From: Chthoniobacteraceae bacterium | GTDB taxonomy: Bacteria; Verrucomicrobiota; Verrucomicrobiia; Chthoniobacterales; Chthoniobacteraceae | Direction of reading: 5' to 3' | Length of the DNA: 38,533 nucleotides | Assembly (NCBI GenBank): GCA_947448395.1 | Contig: CANFNA010000009.1 | Span: forward strand, 1 to 38,533 | Part shown: positions 1-8,405 of the stretch, one piece after another | Numbering within the stretch: position 1 is the first letter of the stretch | How the letters are laid out: the number at the start of each line of letters is the position of its first letter | Program-made: the position numbers and the translations under genes | The notes under the pieces: generated by a model | Told to the model about the DNA's origin: nothing | The model's input: only the letters and a program-made list of their open reading frames with translations | The model's database searches: none

Positions 1-1
1 C

Positions 2-1399
2 AGGCCCTTCATCCGAAAAAGCCTCGCCAGAATTACCAACACCTCTCAGGAACCAAATTACCGACAACCCTGGCTCTCCGGATTCACCGGCGGGGGATCT
101 GGAACAGGATGGGTCGTTGGAAAGGAGCGCCTCCTCACAAACGCTCACGTCGTCTCCAATGCCCGCTTTCTGACGGTTGAAAAAGAGAACGATCCAAAAA
201 AGTACATCGCTGAAGTCGAATTCATCGCTCACGACTGTGATCTCGCAATCTTGAAACTGAAGGACTCCACCTTTTTCAATGGCACCATCCCCTTAGAAAT
301 TGGAGGCATTCCGGAAATCGAAAGCGAGGTTTCTGTCTATGGATATCCGATCGGAGGTGACCGCCTCTCGGTCACGCGTGGCATCGTTTCTCGGATCGAT
401 TTCCGTCCTTATGCACACTCCTGGGTCGACTCGCATCTTAGCATCCAAATCGATGCCGCTATCAATCCTGGAAATAGCGGTGGACCCGTTTTGCAAAACG
501 GCAAAGTCGTCGGAGTGGCCTTTCAGGGTTTCAGCGGCGATGTCGCTCAAAATGTGGGCTACATGATTCCAACGCCGGTAGTCAGCCGCTTTCTTAAGGA
601 TATCCAAGACGGGGTTTACGATCGCTACGTTGACCTCGCCATCTCCACGTTCAACACCCTCAATCCCGCCATGCGCAAGGCACTCGGCCTTCCCGATGAC
701 GACCGCGGAATTTATGTCTCCCAAGTTTCAAAAGCAGGAGTGAGCTACGGACGTGTTCAACCGAGCGACGTTATCCTGACGGTGGACCAATTGCCCGTCG
801 CAAGCGACGGCACCGTCGAAATCGACGGGGATCGAATCATGATGACGGAAGTGGTGGAACGAAAATTCCGCGGCGACCATGTCAAACTCGGTATTTTACG
901 AAACCGACAATCCATCGAGGTCGACATCCATCTGGACCGCGCATGGCCATTCACCATGCAATCAAACGAGTTCGACACTTTACCACGATACGTGCTTTTT
1001 GGCGGGCTGCTTTTCCAACCTCTTTCCAGAAATCTACTCAGCGCCATCCAATTTCAAAATCCGCGGATCGGCTACCTATTCGAAACCTTCGTTTCGAAAG
1101 AGGTCTTTGAAAAGCATCCAGAAATTGTGATTCTTACCAGCATTCTCCCTGATCCGCTGAATACGTATTTGGACGGTTTTCGCGAAGGCATCGTCGAGGA
1201 GATTAACCAAAAACCGATCCGGACTTTGCGAGACGTCGCAGATGCCTTCTCGAAGGTCGCTGACTTTTACGTAATCCGATTCCTAGGGGACGGCCGGCCG
1301 CTCGTTTTGGAGCGCTCTGCGGTCGAGGCCGCTAGAGAGCGGATTAAAAACAGATACGGTGTCCTCCAAGAACAGTTGCTCGAGGAAACAGCTAAATAA
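2..1399 (+). CDS. DEG9/10-like (HtrA family) serine protease with PDZ domains, 5'-truncated by window edge
   Basis: The reading frame is open from base 2 to the stop at 1399, so the true start lies upstream; 465 codons are visible. A complete chymotrypsin-like triad can be read: His49 in the TNAHVV motif (codon at 146), Asp80 in DCDLAIL (codon at 239) and Ser159 in NPGNSGGP (codon at 476). A PDZ domain follows (about residues 205-310). A C-terminal module begins near YVLFGGLLFQPLS, which resembles the PDZ_3 domain of plant DEG9/DEG10-type proteases. It probably degrades or refolds envelope proteins, although the export signal is outside the window. The gene is 8 bp upstream of a catalytically dead paralogue, so the two are probably co-transcribed and may work together. 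Family assignment is secure; substrate is unknown. Confidence 0.9.
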   Translation, partial: RPFIRKSLARITNTSQEPNYRQPWLSGFTGGGSGTGWVVGKERLLTNAHVVSNARFLTVEKENDPKKYIAEVEFIAHDCDLAILKLKDSTFFNGTIPLEIGGIPEIESEVSVYGYPIGGDRLSVTRGIVSRIDFRPYAHSWVDSHLSIQIDAAINPGNSGGPVLQNGKVVGVAFQGFSGDVAQNVGYMIPTPVVSRFLKDIQDGVYDRYVDLAISTFNTLNPAMRKALGLPDDDRGIYVSQVSKAGVSYGRVQPSDVILTVDQLPVASDGTVEIDGDRIMMTEVVERKFRGDHVKLGILRNRQSIEVDIHLDRAWPFTMQSNEFDTLPRYVLFGGLLFQPLSRNLLSAIQFQNPRIGYLFETFVSKEVFEKHPEIVILTSILPDPLNTYLDGFREGIVEEINQKPIRTLRDVADAFSKVADFYVIRFLGDGRPLVLERSAVEAARERIKNRYGVLQEQLLEETAK

Positions 1400-1407
1400 C
1401 TCCGTCC

Positions 1408-2949
1408 ATGCACGCCAATCCTCTCCACCTTCTCCTGCCTCTTACTTTCGTTTCTGCCTGCATCACATCTGCTTTCGCGGCTGAGGAGCTCGTTGACGCA
1501 AAGAAAACCGCTGTGGACCTCGCACCGAAGACCGTAATCTCAGCAGAGAATCTCAAAGCCTCCAACGTCGTGCGGGTGAATGTAACTTCTCAAGCCTACG
1601 ATTTTTCGAGGCCGTGGTCGAAAAGAGCGCCCGCTTCAAAACATGCTTTAGGCGCAGTTCTCGAAGGAAAACGCGTGCTCGTCACGGCTGAGTGCGTTGC
1701 AAATGCAACGTATGTCGAACTAGAGACTCCAAATGGTGAACTCAAGCAGGCAGCCACCGTCGAGTCCGTCGACTATGAAGCTAATCTAGCCCTTCTGAAG
1801 CCGGAGACTGGCAGCGTTTTGGAGGGCTGTAGCGGCCTCCCTTTGGTCCGCGCGAAGGTCGGCGACTCACTCTCCGTTTGGCAGTTAGAAGCCAATGGAA
1901 ACCGCATGGCTTCGACTGGCCAAATGACAACGGCCGAAGTGAGTCGTTATCCCATCGATGAGTCCTCATTTCTCGTTTACCGAGTCAGCGTGCCGCTCCA
2001 AATGCGCGACGGATCAGCAACTCTTCCAGTCGTCAAAGACGGAAAACTTGCAGGCATGCTCCTTCGATATGACTCTGCGACCAATCTTCTGGACGTTATT
2101 CCATCTCCAGTCATTGAACACTTTCTCCGAGACTCCTTAAAACGACCCTATGAAGGATTCCCCCGGCTCGGACTCGCCTTTGGTCCAACAAAAGATCCCC
2201 AGCTTCGCCAATACCTCAAACTCGATCAGCACAAGGGAGGCGTACTGGTCACACAAACTTTACCAAAGGGTCCCGCAGCGGATGCTGGCATTGAAAAAGG
2301 AGACATCCTGCTCGAGATCGATGGAAATCCTCTCGATTCAAATGGGAACTATCTGGATCCAGATTACGGAAGAATTTCATTCGCCCATCTGGTCTGTACT
2401 CGCCATTTCGAGCGCGATTCACTCCCAGTAAAAATCGTAAGAAACGGGAAAGCAGAGGAACGCAAGGTGACTATTGCCCGCCGCCATCCGGAGCAGTTTC
2501 TGAGCGAACCCTACGTTTTCGACAAAGCCCCGCGGTACCATGTTTTGGGCGGTCTTGTTTTTCAGGAACTCTCTCGCACCTACCTCAAGGAATTCGGAAG
2601 TGACTGGGTTCACAAGGCCCCCATGGAATTACTCAATATCGACCGAACCCAATCCGAGATGGAAAACGACAAACGCGAACGAGTCGTGTTTATTGGCCGC
2701 GTTCTCCCCTCTCAAGTCACCATTGGATACGAAGGCGTGCGCTATCAGGTCGTCCGCTCCATCAATGGAGTGCCTCTAAAAAGCCTAGCGGACATGCCTA
2801 AGGCGCTATCAGCACTCCAAGGCGAGGATCACATCATCGAACTCGCAAGCGAACCCTTTAAGCTCTTTATCGACGCAAAAGCCGCCACGGAAATTGCGCC
2901 TTCGCTTCAACGCAGCTACCGAATTCCTGCGCTCAACAACGTGGAGTAG
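1408..2949 (+). CDS. Exported HtrA/DEG-like pseudoprotease with PDZ domains
   Basis: 513 aa with a hydrophobic signal peptide ending near AFA-AEE. The body aligns by eye with the preceding protease. Its equivalents of the triad are replaced: His becomes Glu95 (VTAECVAN versus TNAHVVSN), Asp becomes Asn126 (EANLALL versus DCDLAIL), and Ser becomes Ala204 (GSATLPVVKDGK versus GNSGGPVLQNGK). The PDZ domain (about residues 250-350, with a GGVLVTQ...AGIEKGDILLEIDG core) and the C-terminal PDZ_3-like module (YHVLGGLVFQELS, about 375 onward) are kept. A scaffold, adaptor or regulatory role for the adjacent protease is therefore likely, but this is inference. Start: ATG, 8 bp after the upstream stop, with no Shine-Dalgarno sequence. 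Proteolytic function by another mechanism cannot be excluded but is improbable. Confidence 0.85.
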   Translation: MHANPLHLLLPLTFVSACITSAFAAEELVDAKKTAVDLAPKTVISAENLKASNVVRVNVTSQAYDFSRPWSKRAPASKHALGAVLEGKRVLVTAECVANATYVELETPNGELKQAATVESVDYEANLALLKPETGSVLEGCSGLPLVRAKVGDSLSVWQLEANGNRMASTGQMTTAEVSRYPIDESSFLVYRVSVPLQMRDGSATLPVVKDGKLAGMLLRYDSATNLLDVIPSPVIEHFLRDSLKRPYEGFPRLGLAFGPTKDPQLRQYLKLDQHKGGVLVTQTLPKGPAADAGIEKGDILLEIDGNPLDSNGNYLDPDYGRISFAHLVCTRHFERDSLPVKIVRNGKAEERKVTIARRHPEQFLSEPYVFDKAPRYHVLGGLVFQELSRTYLKEFGSDWVHKAPMELLNIDRTQSEMENDKRERVVFIGRVLPSQVTIGYEGVRYQVVRSINGVPLKSLADMPKALSALQGEDHIIELASEPFKLFIDAKAATEIAPSLQRSYRIPALNNVE

Positions 2950-3014
2950 CCGCTAAAGAAACCGCAGCAACCTTTGCTACCCTCTCTTTCTTTCAACAAC
3001 GAAAGACAAAAACC

Positions 3015-4043
3015 TTAAGCGTCTTTTCGCAATTTCTCCAACGCCTGCACCCGCTCGGTTAGTTTCGAAAGACGTCGAATCAAAGCGACTTGTTCGCGAT
3101 AAACCCCGGCCGGCACAGCAGGCGTTCCCATGTAAAACTCTTTTCCTGGAACGCTCTTCGAAATGCCCGACTGCGCGCCAACCACCGCGTGGTCTCCAAT
3201 CTCAATGTGACCGACCACTCCCACTTGCCCTGCTAAAGTGACGTAATCCCCCAACCGGGTGCTCCCAGAAATTCCAACCTGCGCAACAATCAAACAGTGA
3301 CGTCCGATCACCACGTTGTGCGCAATCTGAACCAGATTATCAATCTTCGTTCCCTCCTGAATCCAAGTCCTCCCAAATCGCGCACGGTCCACCGTCGTAT
3401 TTGAACCGACCTCCACATCATCATCCACTTGAACAATTCCAACCTGAGGAATTTTAACGTGCTTACCACCGGACAACTCGAATCCGAACCCGTCACTGCC
3501 AATCACCACTCCCGAATGCAAAATCACTCGATTTGCTAAACTACACCGATCTGCAACGGTCACGCGCGAGTGGAGTAAACAATCCTCTCCAATTAGGACA
3601 TCTCGCCCCACATACGAAAGAGCCCCAACCACCGTTCTCGCTCCTATTCGTGCCCCATCCTCAATCACTGCCTGCGCTTGGATACTCACTCCTTCCCCCA
3701 ACTCGACGCCTTTTCCAATCACCGCACTCGGGTGTACTCCGGGCTCAAATGCCACCGGCTTCGGAGCAAATCTTTCCACCAGCTTTGCGAAAGCCACAGA
3801 AGGATTCTCAACTCGAATCAGTGCGGGCGGCACGGACTCGGTGAAACTGAGGGGAACCAATACAGCACCGGCGCGGCTACTGCGCAGCGCGCTCAAATAC
3901 TTTGGATTCCCTAAAAACGTGATATCCGCCGGCCCAGCCTCTGCGATCGCCGCCACTCCTTGAACGCGCAACTCTCCAACCGCATCTCCCAATTCTCCCC
4001 CAACGAGTGCAGCCAAATCGCGAAGAGGAATGCCAGTGTCCAC
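3015..4043 (-). CDS. lpxD: UDP-3-O-acylglucosamine N-acyltransferase LpxD
   Basis: 342 aa, normal for LpxD. The enzyme adds the second 3-hydroxyacyl chain to UDP-3-O-acylglucosamine in lipid A synthesis, in the cytoplasm. The N-terminal uridine-binding domain (about 1-100) is followed by many left-handed beta-helix hexapeptide repeats (about 100-310). The catalytic His242 lies in the QIAHNVVIG motif, preceded by the conserved [10 protein letters not shown] segment, and the C-terminus is a charged helix. The start is GTG at 4043, 29 bp after the ompH stop. It is the last gene of a bamA-ompH-lpxD run, the same order seen in many proteobacteria, which links lipid A synthesis with outer-membrane protein assembly. 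It converges on the pseudoprotease gene across a 65-bp gap. Confidence 0.96.
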   Translation of the reverse strand: MDTGIPLRDLAALVGGELGDAVGELRVQGVAAIAEAGPADITFLGNPKYLSALRSSRAGAVLVPLSFTESVPPALIRVENPSVAFAKLVERFAPKPVAFEPGVHPSAVIGKGVELGEGVSIQAQAVIEDGARIGARTVVGALSYVGRDVLIGEDCLLHSRVTVADRCSLANRVILHSGVVIGSDGFGFELSGGKHVKIPQVGIVQVDDDVEVGSNTTVDRARFGRTWIQEGTKIDNLVQIAHNVVIGRHCLIVAQVGISGSTRLGDYVTLAGQVGVVGHIEIGDHAVVGAQSGISKSVPGKEFYMGTPAVPAGVYREQVALIRRLSKLTERVQALEKLRKDA

Positions 4044-4072
4044 AGGTGCTTTTCTCTCAGCTAATCAAAAAA

Positions 4073-4651
4073 CTACTTCTTCCCTTGGGATCCGTTGAGC
4101 TCAGCCAGAATTTCTGGAGTTAGATCGACGGAATCCGCCACAAATAAAATCTCTTCGATCCCAGAAGAAGCAGTAGCGGATTTGTTTAAGATCAAATCGT
4201 ACTTGTCTGCTCGGATCGCAATTACCTTGTTGATCTGTTCCAACAGTCGGCTGCGCTCAATCAGCACCTTTTCCGACAAGTGCTTCTCGCGAGTCTGCTG
4301 AAAACTCTGCACCTCGTTTTGAAGGCTTTGAAGTTCTCCCAGTTTTCCATTAAAGATCTGCAACTTCTCAGCCTTCTCCGACTCCGACAACTTGTCGCCC
4401 TCGATCTCAGCCTTCAAAGCTTTCGCATCAGACTCGGCTTGAGAGAAAAACGAGATTCGTTGCTCCAACTCCTTCACTGCTTGCGTCCGTGATTCATTAA
4501 TCCGCGCGTCAGCCTCCTTCGTCTTTTCGAACTGCGTGAGGATACCCTGCATATCCACGGTCGCTATTTTTAATTCATCTGCAGAACTCGAAACGACCGA
4601 ACTAAGGACTACGGATAGGCAGATGACGGGAATTAAAAAGGAGGACTTCAT
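4073..4651 (-). CDS. skp: OmpH/Skp-family periplasmic chaperone
   Basis: 192 aa with a clear signal peptide (MKSSF, hydrophobic core, cleavage near SSA-DEL). The mature part opens with the family-typical IATVDMQGILTQFEKT motif. A long Lys/Glu/Gln-rich heptad region (about residues 50-130) would form the tentacle-like coiled coil, and the C-terminal beta-strand segment contains YDLILNKSA. Skp trimers hold unfolded outer-membrane proteins in the periplasm and deliver them to BamA, which is encoded 54 bp upstream. The leader before the ATG is C-rich with no Shine-Dalgarno sequence. The gene symbol is by family and context; paralogues of OmpH are common in this phylum. Confidence 0.9.
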   Translation of the reverse strand: MKSSFLIPVICLSVVLSSVVSSSADELKIATVDMQGILTQFEKTKEADARINESRTQAVKELEQRISFFSQAESDAKALKAEIEGDKLSESEKAEKLQIFNGKLGELQSLQNEVQSFQQTREKHLSEKVLIERSRLLEQINKVIAIRADKYDLILNKSATASSGIEEILFVADSVDLTPEILAELNGSQGKK

Positions 4652-4705
4652 GTTGTTTTGGGGGGAGTTGGGAAGAGAAACTTAAATTGTCTGAGCGCTG
4701 CGGAA

Positions 4706-7021
4706 CTAGAACTGGTAGCCCATGTTGAAGTTAAATCTGCCGTGCCCAGTGTCCCCCGGTGTTTGGCGAATCGGAATCCCGTAGTCAATACGGACTGGGC
4801 CAATGGGAAGATCCAAGCGAAGCCCAAATCCAAAGTCGGAATTGTACCCCGACGTGGTGAAATCATAAGCCTTCTCGTTCACAAAACCAGTGTCGTAGAA
4901 CGTCGCAAAACGCACCTTGTCCATGACCGGCATCGTATATTCCAAGGTGACTCGTGCGAGCGACTTCCCGCCAATCGGCTCATTCTTATCATCCCTCACC
5001 TTGCCAGTGCCTCCTACGTGACGAAACCGAAAGCCTCGCAAATCATTCGATCCGCCCAGGTAAAGCCGATCGTAGATCGGCACATCCGAATCCCCTCCCC
5101 AACTATCCACAACGGCCACCTGGCCGTTCACAGTCAGAATGGTATCCCAAGCAAACTTGAAGTACTTTGCCCCTTCCGCATTCCATCCGAAAGTTTGGAT
5201 ATCACCGCTCAAAGGTCCCCCCGCAACAAAGGTCGAGACATCCACACGCTCTCCCTTTCTGGTGAGAAATAAGGAGTCCCGAGTGTCATAAGTGACCCCA
5301 GTGAAAACCTGGCTTTTCACCCGATCTCCCTCCTGACTTTTAATGAAAGTGGATGCTCCCGCATCGATTCCGTGGATTCCAATCTGCTCCACCCGATACC
5401 CCAACCGACCAAACGCGAATTCCGTGAGAGGCTTCCGCGCCACTAATTCAAACCCTATCCGCCGCTCAGAATACACATCGGAAACGTAAGAAGCGTCATG
5501 AAAAAAAGCTTCCCCTCCGAGGGACAGCTTCTGATCCATGAAATACGGCTCCGTCAACGAAAGACTCATGTCCTTACGCTTCGCTCCATACTGGATGCGC
5601 GTGCGAAATTTCTGACCTCCTCCCGTAAAGTTCGGCCAATGTGCGATGTCGAAATTGCTCTGCGTCACCTCCACAAAACCAAGAAGACTATCAATCGACG
5701 AGAACCCCGCCCCAAAGTTCAGGGAACCGGTCCGCTTTTCCTCCAGCACCACATTCAAGTCACGCGAGTCCCCCAAACCGGAGTCAGTGGGATACACATC
5801 CACCTTTGAAAAATAGTTCAGGTTATTCAACCGCTGCTTGCTGGCCTCCATCCGCACCGTGTTGAAACTGTCTCCAGGAGCCAAGGCCAACTCACGTCGC
5901 ACCACCTTGTCCTTCGTCCTCGTATTTCCCGTGATATTTACTCGACCCACATACGCCTGCGACCCTTCCTCCATTCTGAAGCTCAGGTTGGTGATATTAC
6001 CTCCCCCAGAAGAACTCTTCACTCCGGCTTGAAAATCAACATATCCCTTGGCTCCGTATAGATCCTGAAGAGCCTTGATATCAGCCTGTACCGCCGCTGG
6101 AGAAAAAACTGCTCCCGAACGAACCTTGGTCACACTCTCAATTTTATCCTGAGTGAACAACCGAGCACCTTCGTAGGAAACCTTCCCCACTTTGTACTGT
6201 TGGCCCTCGCGAATCGAATAAACCACCTCAACCTTGCCTCCCACATTGTTCACCGCAGGCTCGCTAATCTGCACGTCCGAAAACCCCTTATTGTGGTAAT
6301 AATCGCGCAGTGCCGCCACATCGTCAGAAAGTTTTTCGCTCGAGACCCTTCCCGTCTTCACCAAAGCACTCCAGACCGGAACATATTTCCGAGTTTTCAC
6401 GACTGCCTGTAACTCCTTGGAAGGAATCTGGCTGTTTCCCTGGAAACCAATGGATCGGATCGCACTCTTGCCACCCTCTTGCACCAAATACTTCACACGC
6501 GTGGTCCCCAAGCGATCATTGGAGTCGACCTTCACACGGACATCTACATCCGTAAACCCCTTGGAACGATAATATTCCAATATAGCCTGACGATCCGCCT
6601 CGAAGGCCGCCTCGCTCGCCGGATCTCCCGGCTTTGTTGAGATTTTCTCGCGCAGTCGGCTCGCCTTATATTCCTTCACCCCCTCCAGTTCGACGGCAGT
6701 CACCTTGGACTTCGCTTGCAAAACGACGATCACCCGAACCGAATCGTTCCCGACTGGTTCACCGAAAATTCGAACATTCACCACGTTACCCGTTGCGTAG
6801 AGGTTCCGAATATCCTCCTCGATGATTTGATCCGAGTAGGGCTGCCCAACCCGCGTCCGCATATTGGCAATCAGACGCTCTTTGGTGATTGTAGCCGGTC
6901 CTGCATACTGAACTTGGATTTCAGCAACCGTAAGTACCTTTCCTTGGGCAAAAGTTAGGCTCGGAACCAAGCTGATAGCCGATGCAACGCAAACAAAAGG
7001 GGTGAGGGCACTAGATTTCAT
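4706..7021 (-). CDS. bamA: Outer-membrane protein assembly factor BamA
   Basis: 771 aa from the ATG at 7021. The open frame extends to a TTG at 7135, but the ATG is directly followed by a signal peptide (MKSSALTPF to LTFAQ), so the extension is rejected. About five POTRA domains follow (about residues 26-420), each with the GxxY/F...LxxxGY/F pattern. After them comes a 16-strand beta-barrel with the loop-6 signature LRGFRFR, equivalent to the VRGF lid motif of BamA. The protein ends in an aromatic terminal residue (GYQF), as expected of a substrate of its own machine. It inserts beta-barrel proteins into the outer membrane. It sits between mqnC (123 bp upstream) and ompH/lpxD. Confidence 0.96.
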   Translation of the reverse strand: MKSSALTPFVCVASAISLVPSLTFAQGKVLTVAEIQVQYAGPATITKERLIANMRTRVGQPYSDQIIEEDIRNLYATGNVVNVRIFGEPVGNDSVRVIVVLQAKSKVTAVELEGVKEYKASRLREKISTKPGDPASEAAFEADRQAILEYYRSKGFTDVDVRVKVDSNDRLGTTRVKYLVQEGGKSAIRSIGFQGNSQIPSKELQAVVKTRKYVPVWSALVKTGRVSSEKLSDDVAALRDYYHNKGFSDVQISEPAVNNVGGKVEVVYSIREGQQYKVGKVSYEGARLFTQDKIESVTKVRSGAVFSPAAVQADIKALQDLYGAKGYVDFQAGVKSSSGGGNITNLSFRMEEGSQAYVGRVNITGNTRTKDKVVRRELALAPGDSFNTVRMEASKQRLNNLNYFSKVDVYPTDSGLGDSRDLNVVLEEKRTGSLNFGAGFSSIDSLLGFVEVTQSNFDIAHWPNFTGGGQKFRTRIQYGAKRKDMSLSLTEPYFMDQKLSLGGEAFFHDASYVSDVYSERRIGFELVARKPLTEFAFGRLGYRVEQIGIHGIDAGASTFIKSQEGDRVKSQVFTGVTYDTRDSLFLTRKGERVDVSTFVAGGPLSGDIQTFGWNAEGAKYFKFAWDTILTVNGQVAVVDSWGGDSDVPIYDRLYLGGSNDLRGFRFRHVGGTGKVRDDKNEPIGGKSLARVTLEYTMPVMDKVRFATFYDTGFVNEKAYDFTTSGYNSDFGFGLRLDLPIGPVRIDYGIPIRQTPGDTGHGRFNFNMGYQF

Positions 7022-7144
7022 GAATGTAAGGAGATCGCCCCCATAGATAAGATACGGAGCACAACCACCCGTATCAGAGAGACACCCCCTGAGAGCGTCA
7101 AGAAAGATAGAACGCAGCAAACCGAGTAACTCCAAAGAACTCGA

Positions 7145-8248
7145 CTAATTCTGAGGCAATACCAAGCGATACCAAGTGTCTCGGCGCTCCGGTTCGTAAC
7201 CGGCTTCACTAATCAACCGCTCTATCTCCTGAGCTTGGAGTCTAAAACTTGTTCCCGCCTTAGATACCACATTCTCCTCCATCATCACCGAACCGAAATC
7301 ATTGGCGCCGTACTGCAGGGCAAGTTGTCCAATCTTGGGGCCCTGCGTCACCCAACTGCTCTGAATATTCTCTATATTATCCAAGAAAATACGCGAAAGA
7401 GCCTGCATGCGCAGATACTCGGTAGAACCAACCGTTTGAGCTTTCAGCACGGTATTCTCAGGCTGAAAGGTCCAGCAGATGAACGCCGTAAATCCCCCAG
7501 TGCGATCCTGTAACTCACGCAACCGTCCCAAATGCTCCAGGCGCTCCGGCAAAGTCTCAACATGCCCAAACATCATCGTCGCGCTGGAACGCAACCCCAA
7601 CCCGTGAGCCTCTTCCATCACTCCCAACCACTCGTCGCTGTTCGCCTTGAGCGGCGATATTCGGGCTCTGACCCTATCCACCAAAATCTCGCCTCCCCCT
7701 CCTGGAATTGACCCCAAACCCGCTTCCTTAAACCGTTGCAACACCTCCCTCACTGGAAGCCCAAAGACCTTTGAAAAGTGATGAAACTCCGGAGGCGAAA
7801 ACCCATGAACATTAATTTGAGGAAAGCGCTCCCGAATAAACCCAAGCATCTCAAGATAATGATCCAGCCCAAGCTTGGGGTGATGCCCCCCCTGCAACAA
7901 CACCTGAACCCCGCCAATCGAGGCGAGTTCAGAAAGTTTCTCCTCCAACTCACTGAGGCTTAGAACGTAATGATCGGAATCCTTCTCTGTCCGATAAAAC
8001 GCACAAAACTTGCAGTATACGTTGCAGACGTTCGTGTAATTCACGTTCCGATCCACAATATACGTCACCACCCGCTCGCCCCGTCCACCGTATGCCTCGC
8101 GCTTCGCCAAATTCCTACGGTAATTCGCAAGCGCTCCCAACTCGTTCAACGGAAGACGGTAAAGCTCCAACGCTTCCTGCTCGGACACTCGCTCCCCAGC
8201 GAGGACCTTCTCCACCAAAACATCTTCAGCTGCAATCGCGCCTGACAT
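7145..8248 (-). CDS. mqnC: Cyclic dehypoxanthine futalosine synthase MqnC (radical SAM)
   Basis: 367 aa from the ATG at 8248; a longer frame to a TTG at 8302 adds 18 residues without similarity to the family start. The radical-SAM cluster ligands are Cys75, Cys79 and Cys82 in a CxxxCxxC arrangement (CNVYCKFC). The sequences INVHGFSPPE, SIPGGGGEILVDRVR and the C-terminal SVMMEENVVSKAGT are typical of MqnC rather than its paralogue MqnE. It cyclises dehypoxanthine futalosine in the alternative (futalosine) menaquinone pathway, so the organism probably respires with menaquinone. No other mqn gene is in the window. It is upstream of bamA on the same strand and divergent from lepA. Confidence 0.92.
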   Translation of the reverse strand: MSGAIAAEDVLVEKVLAGERVSEQEALELYRLPLNELGALANYRRNLAKREAYGGRGERVVTYIVDRNVNYTNVCNVYCKFCAFYRTEKDSDHYVLSLSELEEKLSELASIGGVQVLLQGGHHPKLGLDHYLEMLGFIRERFPQINVHGFSPPEFHHFSKVFGLPVREVLQRFKEAGLGSIPGGGGEILVDRVRARISPLKANSDEWLGVMEEAHGLGLRSSATMMFGHVETLPERLEHLGRLRELQDRTGGFTAFICWTFQPENTVLKAQTVGSTEYLRMQALSRIFLDNIENIQSSWVTQGPKIGQLALQYGANDFGSVMMEENVVSKAGTSFRLQAQEIERLISEAGYEPERRDTWYRLVLPQN

Positions 8249-8343
8249 GAAAGAAGTGTCTAGCGCTTCCCCCGTGGGGAGTCCAATCACTCCGTAAACC
8301 AAGAAGAGCCCTCAAGACACCCGACCAATTTCCACGAGTCCGG

Positions 8344-8372
8344 TTGACCCTGTTTCGACTCGACCGCATAGT
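8344..8372 (+). promoter_or_regulatory. Putative sigma-70-type promoter for lepA
   Basis: TTGACC (8344-8349) and CATAGT (8367-8372) are separated by exactly 17 bp, matching the -35 consensus at 5 of 6 and the -10 at 4 of 6 positions. Transcription would start near 8379, leaving a leader of about 27 nt before the lepA ATG at 8406. The position in the divergent mqnC-lepA spacer fits, but this rests on pattern matching alone. Confidence 0.35.
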
Positions 8373-8405
8373 CTTTGACTGCCCTTTTTTTGCCAACCGC
8401 TTGCT

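Noticed and set aside
4658-5272. 204-codon open frame on the plus strand inside bamA
   Set aside because: It lies wholly antisense to a well-supported bamA barrel region and its translation has no domain pattern; it follows from the codon composition of bamA.
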